Positions 26,421 through 35,799 are shown, numbered from the stretch's first letter. The stretch: 42,088 bases of DNA from Palleronia rufa (GCF_000743715.1 NZ_JQEY01000001.1:141317-183404), one strand, 5' to 3'. Program-made: numbers and translations. The notes: a model not told the origin generated them from the sequence alone.

Positions 26421-27617
26421 TCAGCTTCGGTTGGAAAACTCGGTCTCGCCGCCGGCGGCGAGGATCTTGGCCTGGCTCACCCATTCGTCGCGGCTGACGC
26501 GGCCGTTGAACCCTTCCAGATGCTCGTCCACCCAGGCGACTTCCTCTTCGGACCAATTCGCGATCTGGTCGAAATGGTAGAAGCCCAGCCCGTGGAGCAT
26601 GCTTTCCAGCTTCGGTCCGACGCCCTTGATCTTCTTGAGGTCGTCCGCCCCACCTTCGCGGGCGCTGTCCAGGCGCTCGGGCTCCTTGCCGACGGTGCCG
26701 GCGGCGGGCGCGGCCGGGTCCCTATCGCCGCCCGCTCCCCCGGCGTCGTAGCGCCAGGCGCCCTTGCGGCCCGACAGCTCTTCGGATCCGGCAAGCTGCG
26801 ACGACTTCCACCGCGGCTCCTGGTCCCTTGCGGCCTCTCCCGTCCCCGCGGCGCCGCCAGCCGCGTCACCCGCCGTCGGGTCCATGCCCGCGGGATCGCG
26901 CCCCGTTCCCACTGCCGCGTCGCGATCCGCGTCATGGGCAGCGCCGCCCACCGGCGCGCCGGGATCCGCCGGACCGCGCGGCAGATCGGAGGCCGCGTCA
27001 CCCGGCGCCACCGGAGAGACGGGCGCTCCACCGGACGGGCCCGCGGGCCGGTCAGACGCATCGGTGCCGGATCCGGCTTGCGCCGAACCGGACGTTGCAT
27101 CCTCCCGCCGCTCATGTGCCGCATCGCTGTCTGCGGTCCGATCCGGGGCGCCATCCCCGGGTGAGGCGGATACCGACCCGGTGTCGGTTCCTTCCCTGGC
27201 CGTCTCACCGGCCTTGGCCGTGGCACCGGACCCGCCGCCGGCGCCTGCTCCGTCGCGCGCTGCGGCACCGGGCACCGCCCCCGCCCCGGCATGTGCGTCA
27301 CCGCCCGCGTGGTCGTGGCCGCGCCCACGGTCCGGCAAGCCCGGGATGTTGTCGCGCCCGGCCGTTCCGGGCTTGCGGGTCACATCCCCCAGCTTGCCGT
27401 CGGTCGAGGGCTTGAGATCGGCGGGCGTCGGCTCTTCGCCGCGGTGAAAGCCGAGAAACAGCACGATCGCTGCGGCCAGCCCCACCAGTATGGCAAGAAA
27501 AAAGGCCGGCGACACTGTCAGCCCGCCCATCACCATCATCGCCACGAAGGCCACGAAGGTGATCCCCCCCGCTATCGCGGCGATCATCAGAAAAGAACTC
27601 TGGGTCTGTCTTTGCAT
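26421..27617 (-). CDS. Membrane-anchored protein with low-complexity linker and C-terminal helix-hairpin-helix domain
   Basis: 398 residues. Two N-terminal hydrophobic helices (residues 10-31 and 35-57) are followed by about 260 residues of linker rich in Gly, Ala, Asp, Pro and Thr. The C-terminal 75 residues (about 26424-26655) read [20 protein letters not shown] and end near ISRDEW-like VSRDEWVSQAKILAAGGE, a helix-hairpin-helix fold. The same domain forms the tail of NuoE encoded just upstream, with roughly two-thirds identity by eye. The protein may tether something to complex I or nucleoid-proximal membrane. That is inference. Confidence 0.75.
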   Translation of the reverse strand: MQRQTQSSFLMIAAIAGGITFVAFVAMMVMGGLTVSPAFFLAILVGLAAAIVLFLGFHRGEEPTPADLKPSTDGKLGDVTRKPGTAGRDNIPGLPDRGRGHDHAGGDAHAGAGAVPGAAARDGAGAGGGSGATAKAGETAREGTDTGSVSASPGDGAPDRTADSDAAHERREDATSGSAQAGSGTDASDRPAGPSGGAPVSPVAPGDAASDLPRGPADPGAPVGGAAHDADRDAAVGTGRDPAGMDPTAGDAAGGAAGTGEAARDQEPRWKSSQLAGSEELSGRKGAWRYDAGGAGGDRDPAAPAAGTVGKEPERLDSAREGGADDLKKIKGVGPKLESMLHGLGFYHFDQIANWSEEEVAWVDEHLEGFNGRVSRDEWVSQAKILAAGGETEFSNRS

Positions 27618-27679
27618 CGGTCCATCCCTGCTATCCCGGGCGATTTTTCCGCCCCCTCAGGAAAGAACGTAGCGCCGAA

Positions 27680-29188
27680 TCAGTCTTTTGTCTGCCCTTC
27701 GCGCGACAGGAGTTTTGCCTGCCCCACCCAATCGTCCCGCAGCGCCCGTCCCTTGAAGCCTTCCAGGTGGCGATCAACCCAGGCCAGCTCTTCCGCGCGC
27801 CATGCTGCGATCTGGTCGAGGTGGTAAATCCCCATGTCGTGCAGGGACTCTGCCAGCTTCGGACCGACGCCCTTGATCCGTTTCAGATCGTCTGCCCCGT
27901 CCGCACGCGGGGCGTCCAGCCCGGCAGGCCTTTCCTCGCCGCCCTCGGGGACGTCGGCAGCCGCGGCATTCACCGGATCGCGCGATCCGCCTGTATCAGC
28001 CACATCGCCACCCCTAGACGGCGCGTCGCCGTCCGGAGATGCGGCGTCCTGAGCGGCAGCGCCGCCGGAGGCGCCTCGGGAGGCCCGGTCCTGAGCCGCT
28101 TCCTCGGACAGCACCTTCCCGGCGGGGCCCTCGGTCCGGTCCGGCGGGCGCCGCGCATCCCCGGATCCGCGTGCATCGGTGTCGTGCTCGGACGGCCCGT
28201 CGCCGGCATGAATCGAGCCTTCGCGGCCGGCGCCGCCCTTGGGGGTCGTGCTCTCGCCGGCGCCCTCCATCCGGTCGGTCATCGGCTTTTCGTCCGGCCC
28301 CTCGGACACGCCGCCCTCATCGGGACGGGCGGCATTGTCGGCGTCGGTCTCCTGCTTGGTCAGCGACTTGTCGGTGACGGGGCTTTCCGCGCCTGGCCGG
28401 GCGCCGGGGGTGGGCCCGTCGTTGCCGCCCTTCGGCGGCATCAGGTCGTCGTTGACCGGCGGCGGCACCCGTGCGGCCGAATCCATCACCGGATTCCACG
28501 GCGCGCGGAACGGCACCTCCGTCCCGTCGATGCGCTTGAGCGTGTCGCCCAGATCCAGCGCCAGCGCGACCGAGGCGTTGTGATCGTTCACCTTGTCATT
28601 GTGGAGCGACGTGACCCCGCCGGCCGGCTCCGACGCGAAGCGCCCGATCCGCGATCCCGGTTGCGGAACCTCGCCGCGGGCCATGGCGTCCAGCAGTTCC
28701 GCGAAGCTCTCGGCGGTCAGGTCCTCGTAATAGTCCTTGCCGATCTGGGCCATGGGGGCGTTTGCGCAGGCGCCCAGGCACTCGACCTCTTCCCATGAGA
28801 ACTTGCCGTCGTCGGACAGCTGATGCGCGCGCGGCGCGATGCGCTCCTTGCAGACGGCTATCAGATCCTCGGCCCCGCAGATCATGCACGACGTGGTGCC
28901 GCAGATCTGCACATGGGCAGTGCTGCCCACAGGCTGGAGCTGGAACATGAAATAGAAGGTCGCGACTTCCAGCGCGCGGATGTAGGCCAGCCCCAGCATG
29001 CCGGCCACATGCTCCATGGCCGGCCGGGACAGCCACCCCTCCTGCTCCTGCGCGCGCCACAGCAGCGGGATGATCGCGCTGGCCTGACGCCCGTCCGGGT
29101 ATTTGGTGATCTGCGCCTCCGCCCATTTCTGGTTGGCCTCGGTGAAGGCGAAGCTGTCGGGCTGGTCGGGATGCAGGCGGCGAAGCAT
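27680..29188 (-). CDS. nuoE: NADH-quinone oxidoreductase subunit E with C-terminal linker and helix-hairpin-helix fusion
   Basis: 502 residues, about twice the usual length. Residues 1-200 are the thioredoxin-like NuoE with N1a 2Fe-2S ligands C96, C101, C137 and C141 (CGTTSC and CLGAC). Residues 200-255 keep some conserved family sequence ([17 protein letters not shown]). Residues 255-425 are a low-complexity Asp/Gly/Ala/Pro linker. Residues 427-502 carry an HhH domain, [20 protein letters not shown] and [14 protein letters not shown]. Alphaproteobacterial NuoE proteins often have extensions. The duplicated tail in the next gene is notable. AAAGGG precedes the ATG. Confidence 0.93.
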   Translation of the reverse strand: MLRRLHPDQPDSFAFTEANQKWAEAQITKYPDGRQASAIIPLLWRAQEQEGWLSRPAMEHVAGMLGLAYIRALEVATFYFMFQLQPVGSTAHVQICGTTSCMICGAEDLIAVCKERIAPRAHQLSDDGKFSWEEVECLGACANAPMAQIGKDYYEDLTAESFAELLDAMARGEVPQPGSRIGRFASEPAGGVTSLHNDKVNDHNASVALALDLGDTLKRIDGTEVPFRAPWNPVMDSAARVPPPVNDDLMPPKGGNDGPTPGARPGAESPVTDKSLTKQETDADNAARPDEGGVSEGPDEKPMTDRMEGAGESTTPKGGAGREGSIHAGDGPSEHDTDARGSGDARRPPDRTEGPAGKVLSEEAAQDRASRGASGGAAAQDAASPDGDAPSRGGDVADTGGSRDPVNAAAADVPEGGEERPAGLDAPRADGADDLKRIKGVGPKLAESLHDMGIYHLDQIAAWRAEELAWVDRHLEGFKGRALRDDWVGQAKLLSREGQTKD

Positions 29189-29281
29189 GGGCGGGCCCTT
29201 TCAGTCCGTGTCGGGTTCGACCTAGCGAAAACTCAGGCAGAGGTGAAGTCGCAGTCATTAGGCGACGCTGCCAAGCTCCAA

Positions 29282-29689
29282 CTATTGGCCTCGAAGAAGA
29301 TAGGCTACGGTCTTTGTTAACAGCCCAAATGCAGCCTCTACAAGAACTGCGGCCAATGCGGAGAACACCATCAAGGTGATTTCCCTTCGAGTGATCTTCC
29401 CGGGTTTTGAGTAAGAACGCTGATCTTTAACTTCAGCTTCAACTTCACCTTCATCAAAACTCCTCGGAACGTAGAGCCCAGAGCCTCTCTTTCTAAAGCC
29501 ACTTTTGGGCCGTTCCGCGTCGAAATCGACGTCATCATCTAGAACGGCAGCAAGAAGGGCTAGAGCCGCGATTGCACCAACCACTGCTGCCGCTACCAAA
29601 ACAGGCTGGATGAGAAAGCCGTAGGCAGCCCCAACCACTATATAAATCCACAATCCGAAAACTATTCGGATCGCAAATTCACGTGTCAC
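29282..29689 (-). CDS. AT-richer membrane protein of unknown function between nuoD and nuoE
   Basis: 135 residues from a GTG at 29687-29689 that overlaps the nuoD stop as GTGA. Two N-terminal helices (residues 5-50) and one C-terminal helix (105-125) flank a charged region ([37 protein letters not shown]). The DNA is visibly less GC-rich than its neighbours, roughly half GC versus about two-thirds, with A/T third positions such as CTTTAA and TTTTGA nearby. This suggests recent acquisition. No family recognised. Confidence 0.65.
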   Translation of the reverse strand: MTREFAIRIVFGLWIYIVVGAAYGFLIQPVLVAAAVVGAIAALALLAAVLDDDVDFDAERPKSGFRKRGSGLYVPRSFDEGEVEAEVKDQRSYSKPGKITRREITLMVFSALAAVLVEAAFGLLTKTVAYLLRGQ

Positions 29690-30900
29690 CTGTCGATCTC
29701 ACCGAACACCACGTCCAGGGTGCCGATGATCGCCGACACGTCGGCCAGCTGGTGGCCCTTGGTGATGTGGTCCATCGCCTGCAGATGCAGATAACCCGGC
29801 GCGCGCAGCTTCGCGCGGTACGGTTTGTTGGACCCGTCGGACACCATGAACACGCCGAACTCGCCCTTCGGGGCCTCGACCGCCGCGTAGACCTCTCCGG
29901 CGGGCACGTGAAACCCTTCGGTGTAGAGCTTGAAGTGATGGATCAGCGCCTCCATGGAGGTCTTCATGTCGGCCCGGGTGGGCGGTGACAGCTTGCCGCG
30001 GTGCATTACCGGTCCAGGCTCCGCGCGCAGCTTCTCGACGCACTGGCGCATGATCTTGACCGATTCGCGCATCTCCGCCATGCGGACAAGGTAGCGGTCG
30101 TAGCAGTCGCCGTTCTTGCCGACGGGAATCTGGAACTCCATTTCGTCGTAGCATTCGTAGGGCTGGGCGCGGCGCAGGTCCCAGGCGAAACCGGACCCGC
30201 GGACCATCACGCCCGAGAATCCCCAGTCCTGGATGATCTGTTCGTCCACCACACCGATATCGACGTTGCGCTGCTTGAAGATCCGGTTGTCGGTTATGAG
30301 ACCGTCGATGTCGTCCACCACGGCCAGGAACGGGTCGAACCACGCGTCGATCTTGTCCAGCAGCGTGGGCGGCAGGTCCTGATGCACCCCGCCGGGACGG
30401 AAGTAGTTCGCGTGGAGCCGCGCGCCGCAGGCGTCGTCGTAGAAGCCCATCAGCTTCTCGCGCTCCTCGAAGCCCCAGAGCGGCGGGGTCAGCGCGCCCA
30501 CATCCATGGCCTGGGTGGTCACGTTCAGAAGGTGGCTCAGGATGCGCCCGATCTCGCAGAACAGGACCCGGATCAGCTGGCCCCGGCGCGGCACTTCCGT
30601 ACCGGTCAGCTTTTCGATGGCCAGGCACCAGGCGTGTTCCTGGTTCATGGGCGCGACGTAATCCAGCCGGTCGAGATAGGGCAGGTTCTGGAGATAGGTG
30701 CGACTCTCCATCAGCTTCTCGGTACCGCGGTGAAGCAGACCGATATGCGGATCGCAGCGTTCCACGATCTCTCCGTCCAGCTCCAGGACCAGCCGCAGAA
30801 CTCCATGCGCCGCAGGGTGTTGCGGGCCGAAGTTGATGTTGAAGTTACGGATCTTCTGCTCGTCCGTCTGGGCGTCGTCGAACTGCGTGCCATCCATCAT
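29686..30900 (-). CDS. nuoD: NADH-quinone oxidoreductase subunit D
   Basis: 404 residues from the ATG at 30900; an ATG at 30921 would add seven residues. It is the quinone-binding 49-kDa subunit. Markers are [20 protein letters not shown] (the quinone-site histidine loop), [20 protein letters not shown], and the C-terminal DVVFGEIDR. The hydrogenase-type cysteines are absent, as expected. Length is normal for a separate NuoD. Confidence 0.96.
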   Translation of the reverse strand: MMDGTQFDDAQTDEQKIRNFNINFGPQHPAAHGVLRLVLELDGEIVERCDPHIGLLHRGTEKLMESRTYLQNLPYLDRLDYVAPMNQEHAWCLAIEKLTGTEVPRRGQLIRVLFCEIGRILSHLLNVTTQAMDVGALTPPLWGFEEREKLMGFYDDACGARLHANYFRPGGVHQDLPPTLLDKIDAWFDPFLAVVDDIDGLITDNRIFKQRNVDIGVVDEQIIQDWGFSGVMVRGSGFAWDLRRAQPYECYDEMEFQIPVGKNGDCYDRYLVRMAEMRESVKIMRQCVEKLRAEPGPVMHRGKLSPPTRADMKTSMEALIHHFKLYTEGFHVPAGEVYAAVEAPKGEFGVFMVSDGSNKPYRAKLRAPGYLHLQAMDHITKGHQLADVSAIIGTLDVVFGEIDR

Positions 30901-31008
30901 CGTCTTGGACCTCGGTTCCATGTGCCCGCGGGGGCGGTCTTTATCTGCGTCGGGCGCGCCCCATCATCGCCGATCGGGCCGCGCCGCGCAACGCGGCGAC
31001 TGGCCACG

Positions 31009-31206
31009 TCAGGACTCGCGCTCGACGGCGTCGCGGAAGGCGACGATCCACAGCAGGATCAGCGCGCCAACCGGCAGGATCGCCACCAGCGCCCACCACT
31101 TGGCGATGCCGAACCGCGGCAGGATGCGCCAGAACGGCACCACCAGCAGCACGGCCATGAACAAAAACCCCGTGATCATTCCGCCGCCGCCCATCGATCC
31201 CATCAT
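31009..31206 (-). CDS. Small two-helix membrane protein after nuoD side of the operon
   Basis: 65 residues, ATG at 31206 with GGAG seven bases before a second ATG context (GGAGTGAGCGG). The start is Gly/Met-rich (MMGSMGGGGMITG), followed by two hydrophobic helices (TGFLFMAVLLVVPFW and WWALVAILPVGALILLWIV) and an acidic tail (DAVERES). Its ATG overlaps the stop of the decayed sulfotransferase frame as ATGA. Similar small Gly-start proteins occur near nuoD in related bacteria as I recall. Function unknown. Confidence 0.7.
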   Translation of the reverse strand: MMGSMGGGGMITGFLFMAVLLVVPFWRILPRFGIAKWWALVAILPVGALILLWIVAFRDAVERES

Positions 31207-32018
31207 CCGCTCACTCCGATCCTTGCCTCGGCCCCTCCGGCGCCGGACCTGCGCCCGCCCCGCGGCACCGTGTCGGAAAACCGGCCGCGCGCCATCCGGT
31301 CGACATGGGACAGGCGCTCCGTGACCAGCTCCGTCAGCGCCGGGTCGGGCTGCGTGCCCGCGTCGGAACCGGGGGTCACCACGTCACCGAAGCCTGCGTC
31401 CGGCGGTGCGACGCCCAGAAGGTCCGTAGGGCGCGCCGCCTTGGTCGCTGCGAAGATCGTCTGATGGACCAAGCACCGGATCCGTTCTTGCGGCACCATG
31501 ACGCCCAGCGCATCGTGCGTTCCCGCACAATGACTGCGCTGAAACGGACCACCCGCCTCGTTCTCGATCGCGGCCCGGAATGCACCGTCCAGATCGGCCG
31601 CGGCCCCGCCGTCCGCGATGTCGCGGCTGCGGTTGTGGCGGACCAGCCCTGGAGCAGATAGCGCCGGTAAGCGCGATGCCGGTGCGCCCCGCCCGAGCGG
31701 TACATCTGCCGGTGGCCGCGGGCATCGGTCAGCCGCCGGCGCCGGTCGCTGGGCAGGCGTTGCCAGATCCGGCAAGGCATCGGCGCCGTCTCCATCGCTT
31801 CGGCGTCCTCTTCGGCCGCGTCGGTGTAGCAGGGCAGATGTGGCGGATGGATCGTGTCCCGGTCGTGGACGTCCTTGCGCACCCCGACATGGATGCCCGG
31901 ATGTGGCCGGAACTGCGAGCGGAGCCAGGTCATCCCAGCCTTTGGCGCCCGGATGCAAAGGACCACGCGCCGAACCCCGTCGAACGCGGCGGCGCCGGGA
32001 GGGCGCGGCAACGGTCAC
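31203..32018 (-). pseudogene. Decayed sulfotransferase gene between nuoC and nuoD
   Basis: Two halves of a sulfotransferase can be read in different frames. The N-terminal half (one frame, about 31980-31620) has RAPKAGMTWLRSQFRPHPG, the PAPS 5'-phosphosulfate loop (PKxGTTWL in active enzymes), then GVRKDVH and YLLQGWS. The C-terminal half (another frame, to the TGA at 31203) has TDLLGVAPPDAGFGDVV and LTERLSHVDRMARGRFSDTV, a typical sulfotransferase end. The middle with the catalytic and 3'-phosphate sites is missing or scrambled. The GTG at 32018 overlaps the nuoC stop (GTGA), and the stop overlaps the next ATG (ATGA), so it once was a coupled operon gene. Confidence 0.7.
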
Positions 32019-32623
32019 GTCTTGGGCGCTTTCTCATCGCCCGGAAGGATGTATTCGGCGCCTTCCCAGGGGCTCATGAAATCGAACTGGCGGTATTCCT
32101 GCACCAGGTCCACGGGCTCATAGACGACGCGCTTGGCGGTCTCGTCATAGCGCACCTCCGTGTAGCCGGTGGTCGGGAAATCCTTGCGCAGCGGATGACC
32201 GCGGAAGCCGTAGTCGGTCAGCAGGCGCCGCAGGTCGGCATGGCCGGAGAACAGGATGCCGAACATGTCGAACACCTCGCGCTCGAACCACCCGGCGCTG
32301 GGGTGGACCTGGGTGATCGACGGCGCCATCTCGTCCTCTCGGACCTGGGCCTTCAGGCGGATGCGCTGGTTCTGGTACATCGACAGGAAGTGATAGACCA
32401 GATCGAAGCGGGCCTCGCGCGCCGGGTGGTCGATGGCGGTGATGTCCACCAGGGTGGAAAACCCGCACGTCCCGTCGGTGCGCAGGTACTCCACAAGCGT
32501 CGGCAGCGACGACAGCGCGACCTCAACCGTCAGCTCGCCGAACGCGATGTCGAAGCCCAGCACGCAATCGTTGCGCGCGGCCTTGATGTGCTCGCCCAGT
32601 TCCGTCAGCGCCGAGTCGGCCAT
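32015..32623 (-). CDS. nuoC: NADH-quinone oxidoreductase subunit C
   Basis: 202 residues from [14 protein letters not shown] at 32623, with GGAGA seven bases upstream. It is the 30-kDa connecting subunit, separate from NuoD. The signature is [20 protein letters not shown] with [19 protein letters not shown]. The C-terminus is variable and polar. Upstream in-frame codons to 32848 overlap nuoB and are shadow. Confidence 0.95.
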   Translation of the reverse strand: MADSALTELGEHIKAARNDCVLGFDIAFGELTVEVALSSLPTLVEYLRTDGTCGFSTLVDITAIDHPAREARFDLVYHFLSMYQNQRIRLKAQVREDEMAPSITQVHPSAGWFEREVFDMFGILFSGHADLRRLLTDYGFRGHPLRKDFPTTGYTEVRYDETAKRVVYEPVDLVQEYRQFDFMSPWEGAEYILPGDEKAPKT

Positions 32624-32681
32624 GGCATGTCTCCGTCGGTTCGTCGTCTGTGTGCCCCGCGGCGGTCGCGCAAGGCGCCCC

Positions 32682-33230
32682 TCAGCGGGTGATGGTGCCG
32701 GTCCTGCGGATCTTGCGCTGAAGCTGCATGATCCCGTAGAGCAACGCCTCTGCCGTCGGCGGGCAGCCGGGCACGTAGATGTCGACGGGCACAACGCGGT
32801 CGCAGCCGCGCACCACCGAATAGCTGTAGTGGTAGTAGCCGCCGCCATTGGCGCAGGACCCCATGGAGATCACGTAGCGCGGCTCCGGCATCTGGTCGTA
32901 GACCTTGCGGAGCGCGGGGGCCATCTTGTTGGTCAGCGTGCCGGCCACGATCATCACATCCGCCTGGCGCGGACTGGCGCGGGGGGCGACGCCGAAGCGT
33001 TCGGCATCGTAGCGCGGCATGGAGGTGTGCATCATCTCGACCGCGCAGCAGGCCAGCCCGAAAGTCATCCAGTGGAGCGAGCCGGTGCGCGCCCAGTTGA
33101 TCAGATCGTCGGCGGTGGTGAGCAGGAACCCCTTGTCGGTCAGCTCGGAGTTCAGCGTCTGTGTCGCATTCTCGCGGTCCGGCCCCGCGGCGATGGCGCC
33201 GTAGGGGCTTGCTCCGGGTGTCACAGCCAT
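32682..33230 (-). CDS. nuoB: NADH-quinone oxidoreductase subunit B
   Basis: 182 residues from [11 protein letters not shown] at 33230, AGGA upstream. It carries the last cluster N2 next to the quinone. The ligands are the tandem cysteines of LACCAVEM, the cysteine of [12 protein letters not shown], and that of [14 protein letters not shown]. Length is standard. nuoC starts 58 bases downstream. Confidence 0.96.
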   Translation of the reverse strand: MAVTPGASPYGAIAAGPDRENATQTLNSELTDKGFLLTTADDLINWARTGSLHWMTFGLACCAVEMMHTSMPRYDAERFGVAPRASPRQADVMIVAGTLTNKMAPALRKVYDQMPEPRYVISMGSCANGGGYYHYSYSVVRGCDRVVPVDIYVPGCPPTAEALLYGIMQLQRKIRRTGTITR

Positions 33231-33290
33231 GTCGAAATCCTCTCGATGGATCGCCGGGCGGGTCGGGTCTGTCCCGAGGCCCGTGCACTG

Positions 33291-33319
33291 CACCTATTAT
33301 CGCCGGTGCCCATCGTCAA
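33291..33319 (-). promoter_or_regulatory. Promoter-like sequence in the nuoA-nuoB gap
   Basis: On the minus strand TTGACG (33314-33319) is followed after 16 bases by ATAGGT, inside GATAATAGGT. The 241-base gap between nuoA and nuoB is unusually long for this operon and holds no convincing gene, so an internal promoter for nuoB onward is possible. Confidence 0.35.
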
Positions 33320-33471
33320 CGCGCCACGGCGCCACGGACGCCGTGGGACAAGATGCCCGCGCGCGGATCTCGCGCCTCTGGCCCACGGCCGGACCACGGG
33401 CGCCGATCGTCGGCATCGCGATCACGCCATGCAGGCCGGAGCTCTGCGACGCGGAGGGAACCGGCGCGGTA

Positions 33472-33837
33472 TCACTCCCACTCCAGCGCGCCCTTTTTCC
33501 ACTCATAGGCGAAGCCGACCGTGAGCACGGCCAGAAACACCATCATCGACCAGAAGGCGACGTCGGTCATGCCGTCGAAGGTCACCGCCCAGGGGAACAG
33601 GAACGCGATTTCCAGATCGAAGATGATGAACAGGATCGACACCAGATAGAAGCGCACGTCGAACTTCATCCGGGCGTCGTCGAAGGCGTTGAAGCCGCAT
33701 TCGTAGGCCGACACCTTTTCGGGGTCGGGATGCCGCACCGCCAGGATCGCCGCGGCCAGGATCAGGATCAGCCCCAGACCGATGGCCAGTCCCAGAAGGA
33801 TCAGGATGGGAAGATAGCCCCTGAGAAGTTCGTCCAT
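33472..33837 (-). CDS. nuoA: NADH-quinone oxidoreductase subunit A
   Basis: 121 residues, three membrane helices, first gene of the operon. AAAGGCG precedes the ATG at 33837. Markers are [20 protein letters not shown] (the switching loop near the quinone tunnel, with the conserved cysteine) and [20 protein letters not shown] with the conserved acidic residues. It ends [11 protein letters not shown]. Confidence 0.95.
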   Translation of the reverse strand: MDELLRGYLPILILLGLAIGLGLILILAAAILAVRHPDPEKVSAYECGFNAFDDARMKFDVRFYLVSILFIIFDLEIAFLFPWAVTFDGMTDVAFWSMMVFLAVLTVGFAYEWKKGALEWE

Positions 33838-33887
33838 CGCATCGCCTTTCGGATTGCCCGGGCGGACGCCGCCGCACGCTTCCCGAT

Positions 33888-33916
33888 GACTTAGAGGGCC
33901 GCGCCGGAACGGTCAA
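33888..33916 (-). promoter_or_regulatory. Candidate nuo operon promoter
   Basis: TTGACC (33911-33916) and TAAGTC (33888-33893) are separated by 17 bases on the minus strand, about 50 bases before the nuoA ATG. This fits a sigma-70-type promoter of alphaproteobacteria, with a start near 33880. The same 187-base region must also drive the divergent gene at 34025. Confidence 0.5.
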
Positions 33917-34024
33917 CGCCGGGCCGCCGTGCAGGTAGTCCTCACGGCCCGCGCAGTCTTTGCGGTAGTCATGGTCCGGGGACGAGTCGCCGGCCCGGGA
34001 TGCGGCGTCGATGGGAGATAGGGA

Positions 34025-35173
34025 ATGGGCGACGCACGGATACGGCTGGGCATGGTGGGCGGCGGCAAGGACGCGATGATCGGCGCGGTGCACCGCATCG
34101 CCGCGCGGATCGACGGGCGGTTCGATCTGGTGGCGGGCGCGCTGTCCTCCACGCCCGGGAAGTCGCGCGAGAGCGGTGCGGCTCTGGGGCTGCCGGCCGA
34201 ACGGACCTATGACGACTTCCGGCAGATGGCCGTGGCCGAAGCGGCGCGCGCGGACGGGATAGAGGCGGTCGCCATCGTCACCCCGAACCACGTTCACGCC
34301 CCCGCGGCAGAGGCGTTCCTGGCCCACGGGATCCACGTGATCTGCGACAAGCCGCTGGCCGCGAGCCAGACCGATGCCGAGGTAATGGCCCGCGCGGTGG
34401 CCGACAGCGGCGCGCTCTTCGTTCTGACCCACACCTACACGGGCTATCCGATGATCCGGCACGCGCGGCAGGCCGTGTCCAGGGGAGAACTTGGCGCGCT
34501 GCGCATCGTGCAGGTGGAATACGCCCAGTCCTGGCTGACCGACGCGGTCGAGTCGCGGGGGCTGAAACAGGCGCAGTGGCGGATCGACCCGGCCCGTTCC
34601 GGCGCGGGCGGCGCGATCGCGGATATCGGCACCCATGCCTATCACCTGGCGCGCTTCGTGACCGGGCTGGGGGGCGCGGAACTGGCCGCCGATCTCACCA
34701 GCTTCGGGGCGAGGCGGACCCTGGACGACAACGCGCATGTTCTGCTTCGATTCCAAGGGGGTGCCCGGGGGATGCTGTGGTGCAGCCAGGTCGCTCCGGG
34801 CTGCGAGAACGGTCTGCGGCTGCGGGTCTACGGCGACACCGGGGGGCTGTCCTGGGCGCAGGAGGATCCGGACGTGCTCTGGGTCACGCACCATGGCGAG
34901 GCGACGCGCCGCATCGTCAGGGGCGGACCCGGTGCGGGCGATGCGGCCGCGGCCGTCAGCCGGGTCCCGGCGGGCCACCCGGAGGGCTACCTTGAGGGGT
35001 TCGCCACGCTCTACAGCGAGGCGGCCGGGGCGATCCGGGCGGTGCGAAGCGGGATTCCCGCCGCGGATGCCATGGGCGATCTGCCCGGGATCGCGGCGGG
35101 GCTGGAGGGGATGGCGTTCATCCGCGCCTGCGTCGTGTCTGCCGAACGCAACGCGGCCTGGGTGAAGGTCTAG
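34025..35173 (+). CDS. Gfo/Idh/MocA-family NAD(P)-dependent oxidoreductase
   Basis: 382 residues. GGGAGATAGG precedes the ATG at 34025. The N-terminal Rossmann motif is LGMVGGGKDAMIGAVH. The catalytic lysine motif, usually EKP, is here ICDKPLAAS (DKP, a common variant). The second signature is AGGAIADIGTHAYHLARFV with the active-site histidine. Enzymes of this family oxidise or reduce sugars, inositols or related polyols. It is the only gene in its unit, divergent from nuoA, so its link to complex I is only positional. The substrate is unknown. Confidence 0.85.
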   Translation: MGDARIRLGMVGGGKDAMIGAVHRIAARIDGRFDLVAGALSSTPGKSRESGAALGLPAERTYDDFRQMAVAEAARADGIEAVAIVTPNHVHAPAAEAFLAHGIHVICDKPLAASQTDAEVMARAVADSGALFVLTHTYTGYPMIRHARQAVSRGELGALRIVQVEYAQSWLTDAVESRGLKQAQWRIDPARSGAGGAIADIGTHAYHLARFVTGLGGAELAADLTSFGARRTLDDNAHVLLRFQGGARGMLWCSQVAPGCENGLRLRVYGDTGGLSWAQEDPDVLWVTHHGEATRRIVRGGPGAGDAAAAVSRVPAGHPEGYLEGFATLYSEAAGAIRAVRSGIPAADAMGDLPGIAAGLEGMAFIRACVVSAERNAAWVKV

Positions 35174-35216
35174 CCCGCGACCCCATAAAGGCCGCCCGAT
35201 TTTGGGGACCGCGACG

Positions 35217-35234
35217 CGAACCGGCGCCGGTTCG
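35217..35234. repeat. Perfect 18-bp palindrome
   Basis: CGAACCGGCGCCGGTTCG is self-complementary over its whole length. It lies 44 bases after the Gfo/Idh/MocA stop codon and 15 bases before a CCCTTTTT run, so it may be part of a terminator or a binding site. Confidence 0.8.
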
Positions 35235-35615
35235 ACTCGGCACGGCCCTTTTTCGTACACGACCCGTCAATTCCCCCGCCTTTTTGTGCGCATCGCGTCA
35301 AACTTGCCCTGGCTTTGTCCGTTCGGGGATTCCGTCCCTTGAGCCGCGCTGTCCGATTGCCGGTTTCCGGATCCGCCGGACACTTTGGGCAGTCCATGGG
35401 AACCCGGGACGCTGCGGGACACGAGGGGCGACCGTCCGCACGCAGTCGGAATGGCGGGACTGCTGACCGCCAAGGCCGGACAGCGCTCGGGCGGCGGGAT
35501 GGCGGTGAACGGGGCGGGCTCGGCTTCGATCCCGTCGGTCGAGGAGTTTCCTGCAAACCGGACTTCGAAGCGAGAGGTGCAGTTTTCGATCGCGCGGAAG
35601 AATAAGGGCCCCCGG

Positions 35616-35633
35616 AGGGGCCCCAGTTTCGCG
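35616..35633. terminator. Strong GC hairpin, terminator-like
   Basis: GGGCCCC-CGGA-GGGGCCC is a perfect 7-bp stem with a tetraloop. On the minus strand it is followed by TTATTCTT, so it could end the leftward transcript of the small gene at 35800-35943. Confidence 0.5.
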
Positions 35634-35720
35634 GAGAGGGATCTGTCGTTGACTGCCCGTGACGTGTTCTTCCTGCGTCCCGTTCCGCGTCCAGGGCGAG
35701 CGCACCCGCCCCTTGACCGA

Positions 35721-35739
35721 CGAACCGCCCTGCGGTTCG
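35721..35739. repeat. Hairpin 1 of a REP-like pair
   Basis: CGAACCGC-CCT-GCGGTTCG, a perfect 8-bp stem with a 3-base loop. A second hairpin lies 14 bases further on. Confidence 0.75.
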
Positions 35740-35753
35740 GCGGACCGGACGGA

Positions 35754-35774
35754 GCGAATGCCGAAGGCATTCGC
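35754..35774. repeat. Hairpin 2 of a REP-like pair
   Basis: GCGAATGCC-GAA-GGCATTCGC, a perfect 9-bp stem with a 3-base loop. Outer flanks CCGGAC (35745-35750) and GGTCCGG (35776-35782) extend the pairing after a small bulge. It is about 25 bases downstream of the small gene's stop on the minus strand. Confidence 0.75.
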
Positions 35775-35799
35775 GGGTCCGGCCCGGTTCAGTTGCGGC

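Larger units (their letters stand above)
35174..35799. other. Gene-poor, hairpin-rich interval
   Basis: 626 bases without a convincing gene. It holds an 18-bp palindrome (35217-35234) and three strong hairpins (35616-35633, 35721-35739, 35754-35774). All six frames give only Arg/Pro/Ser-rich translations that I do not recognise. Two T-runs (35250-35254 and 35281-35286) follow the palindrome and may serve as termination for the upstream gene. It may be a decayed or structured-RNA region. Confidence 0.5.

Noticed and set aside
33297-33506. A 69-residue minus-strand frame between nuoA and nuoB
   Set aside because: It starts inside nuoA, has no ribosome site, and is Arg/Ser/Gly-rich without similarity I recognise.
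35200-35260. tRNA- or tmRNA-like end (GGTTCGACTC)
   Set aside because: GGTTCGACT looks like a T-loop but the stem around it does not pair properly, and no acceptor or anticodon arms can be drawn. The sequence is explained by the 18-bp palindrome.
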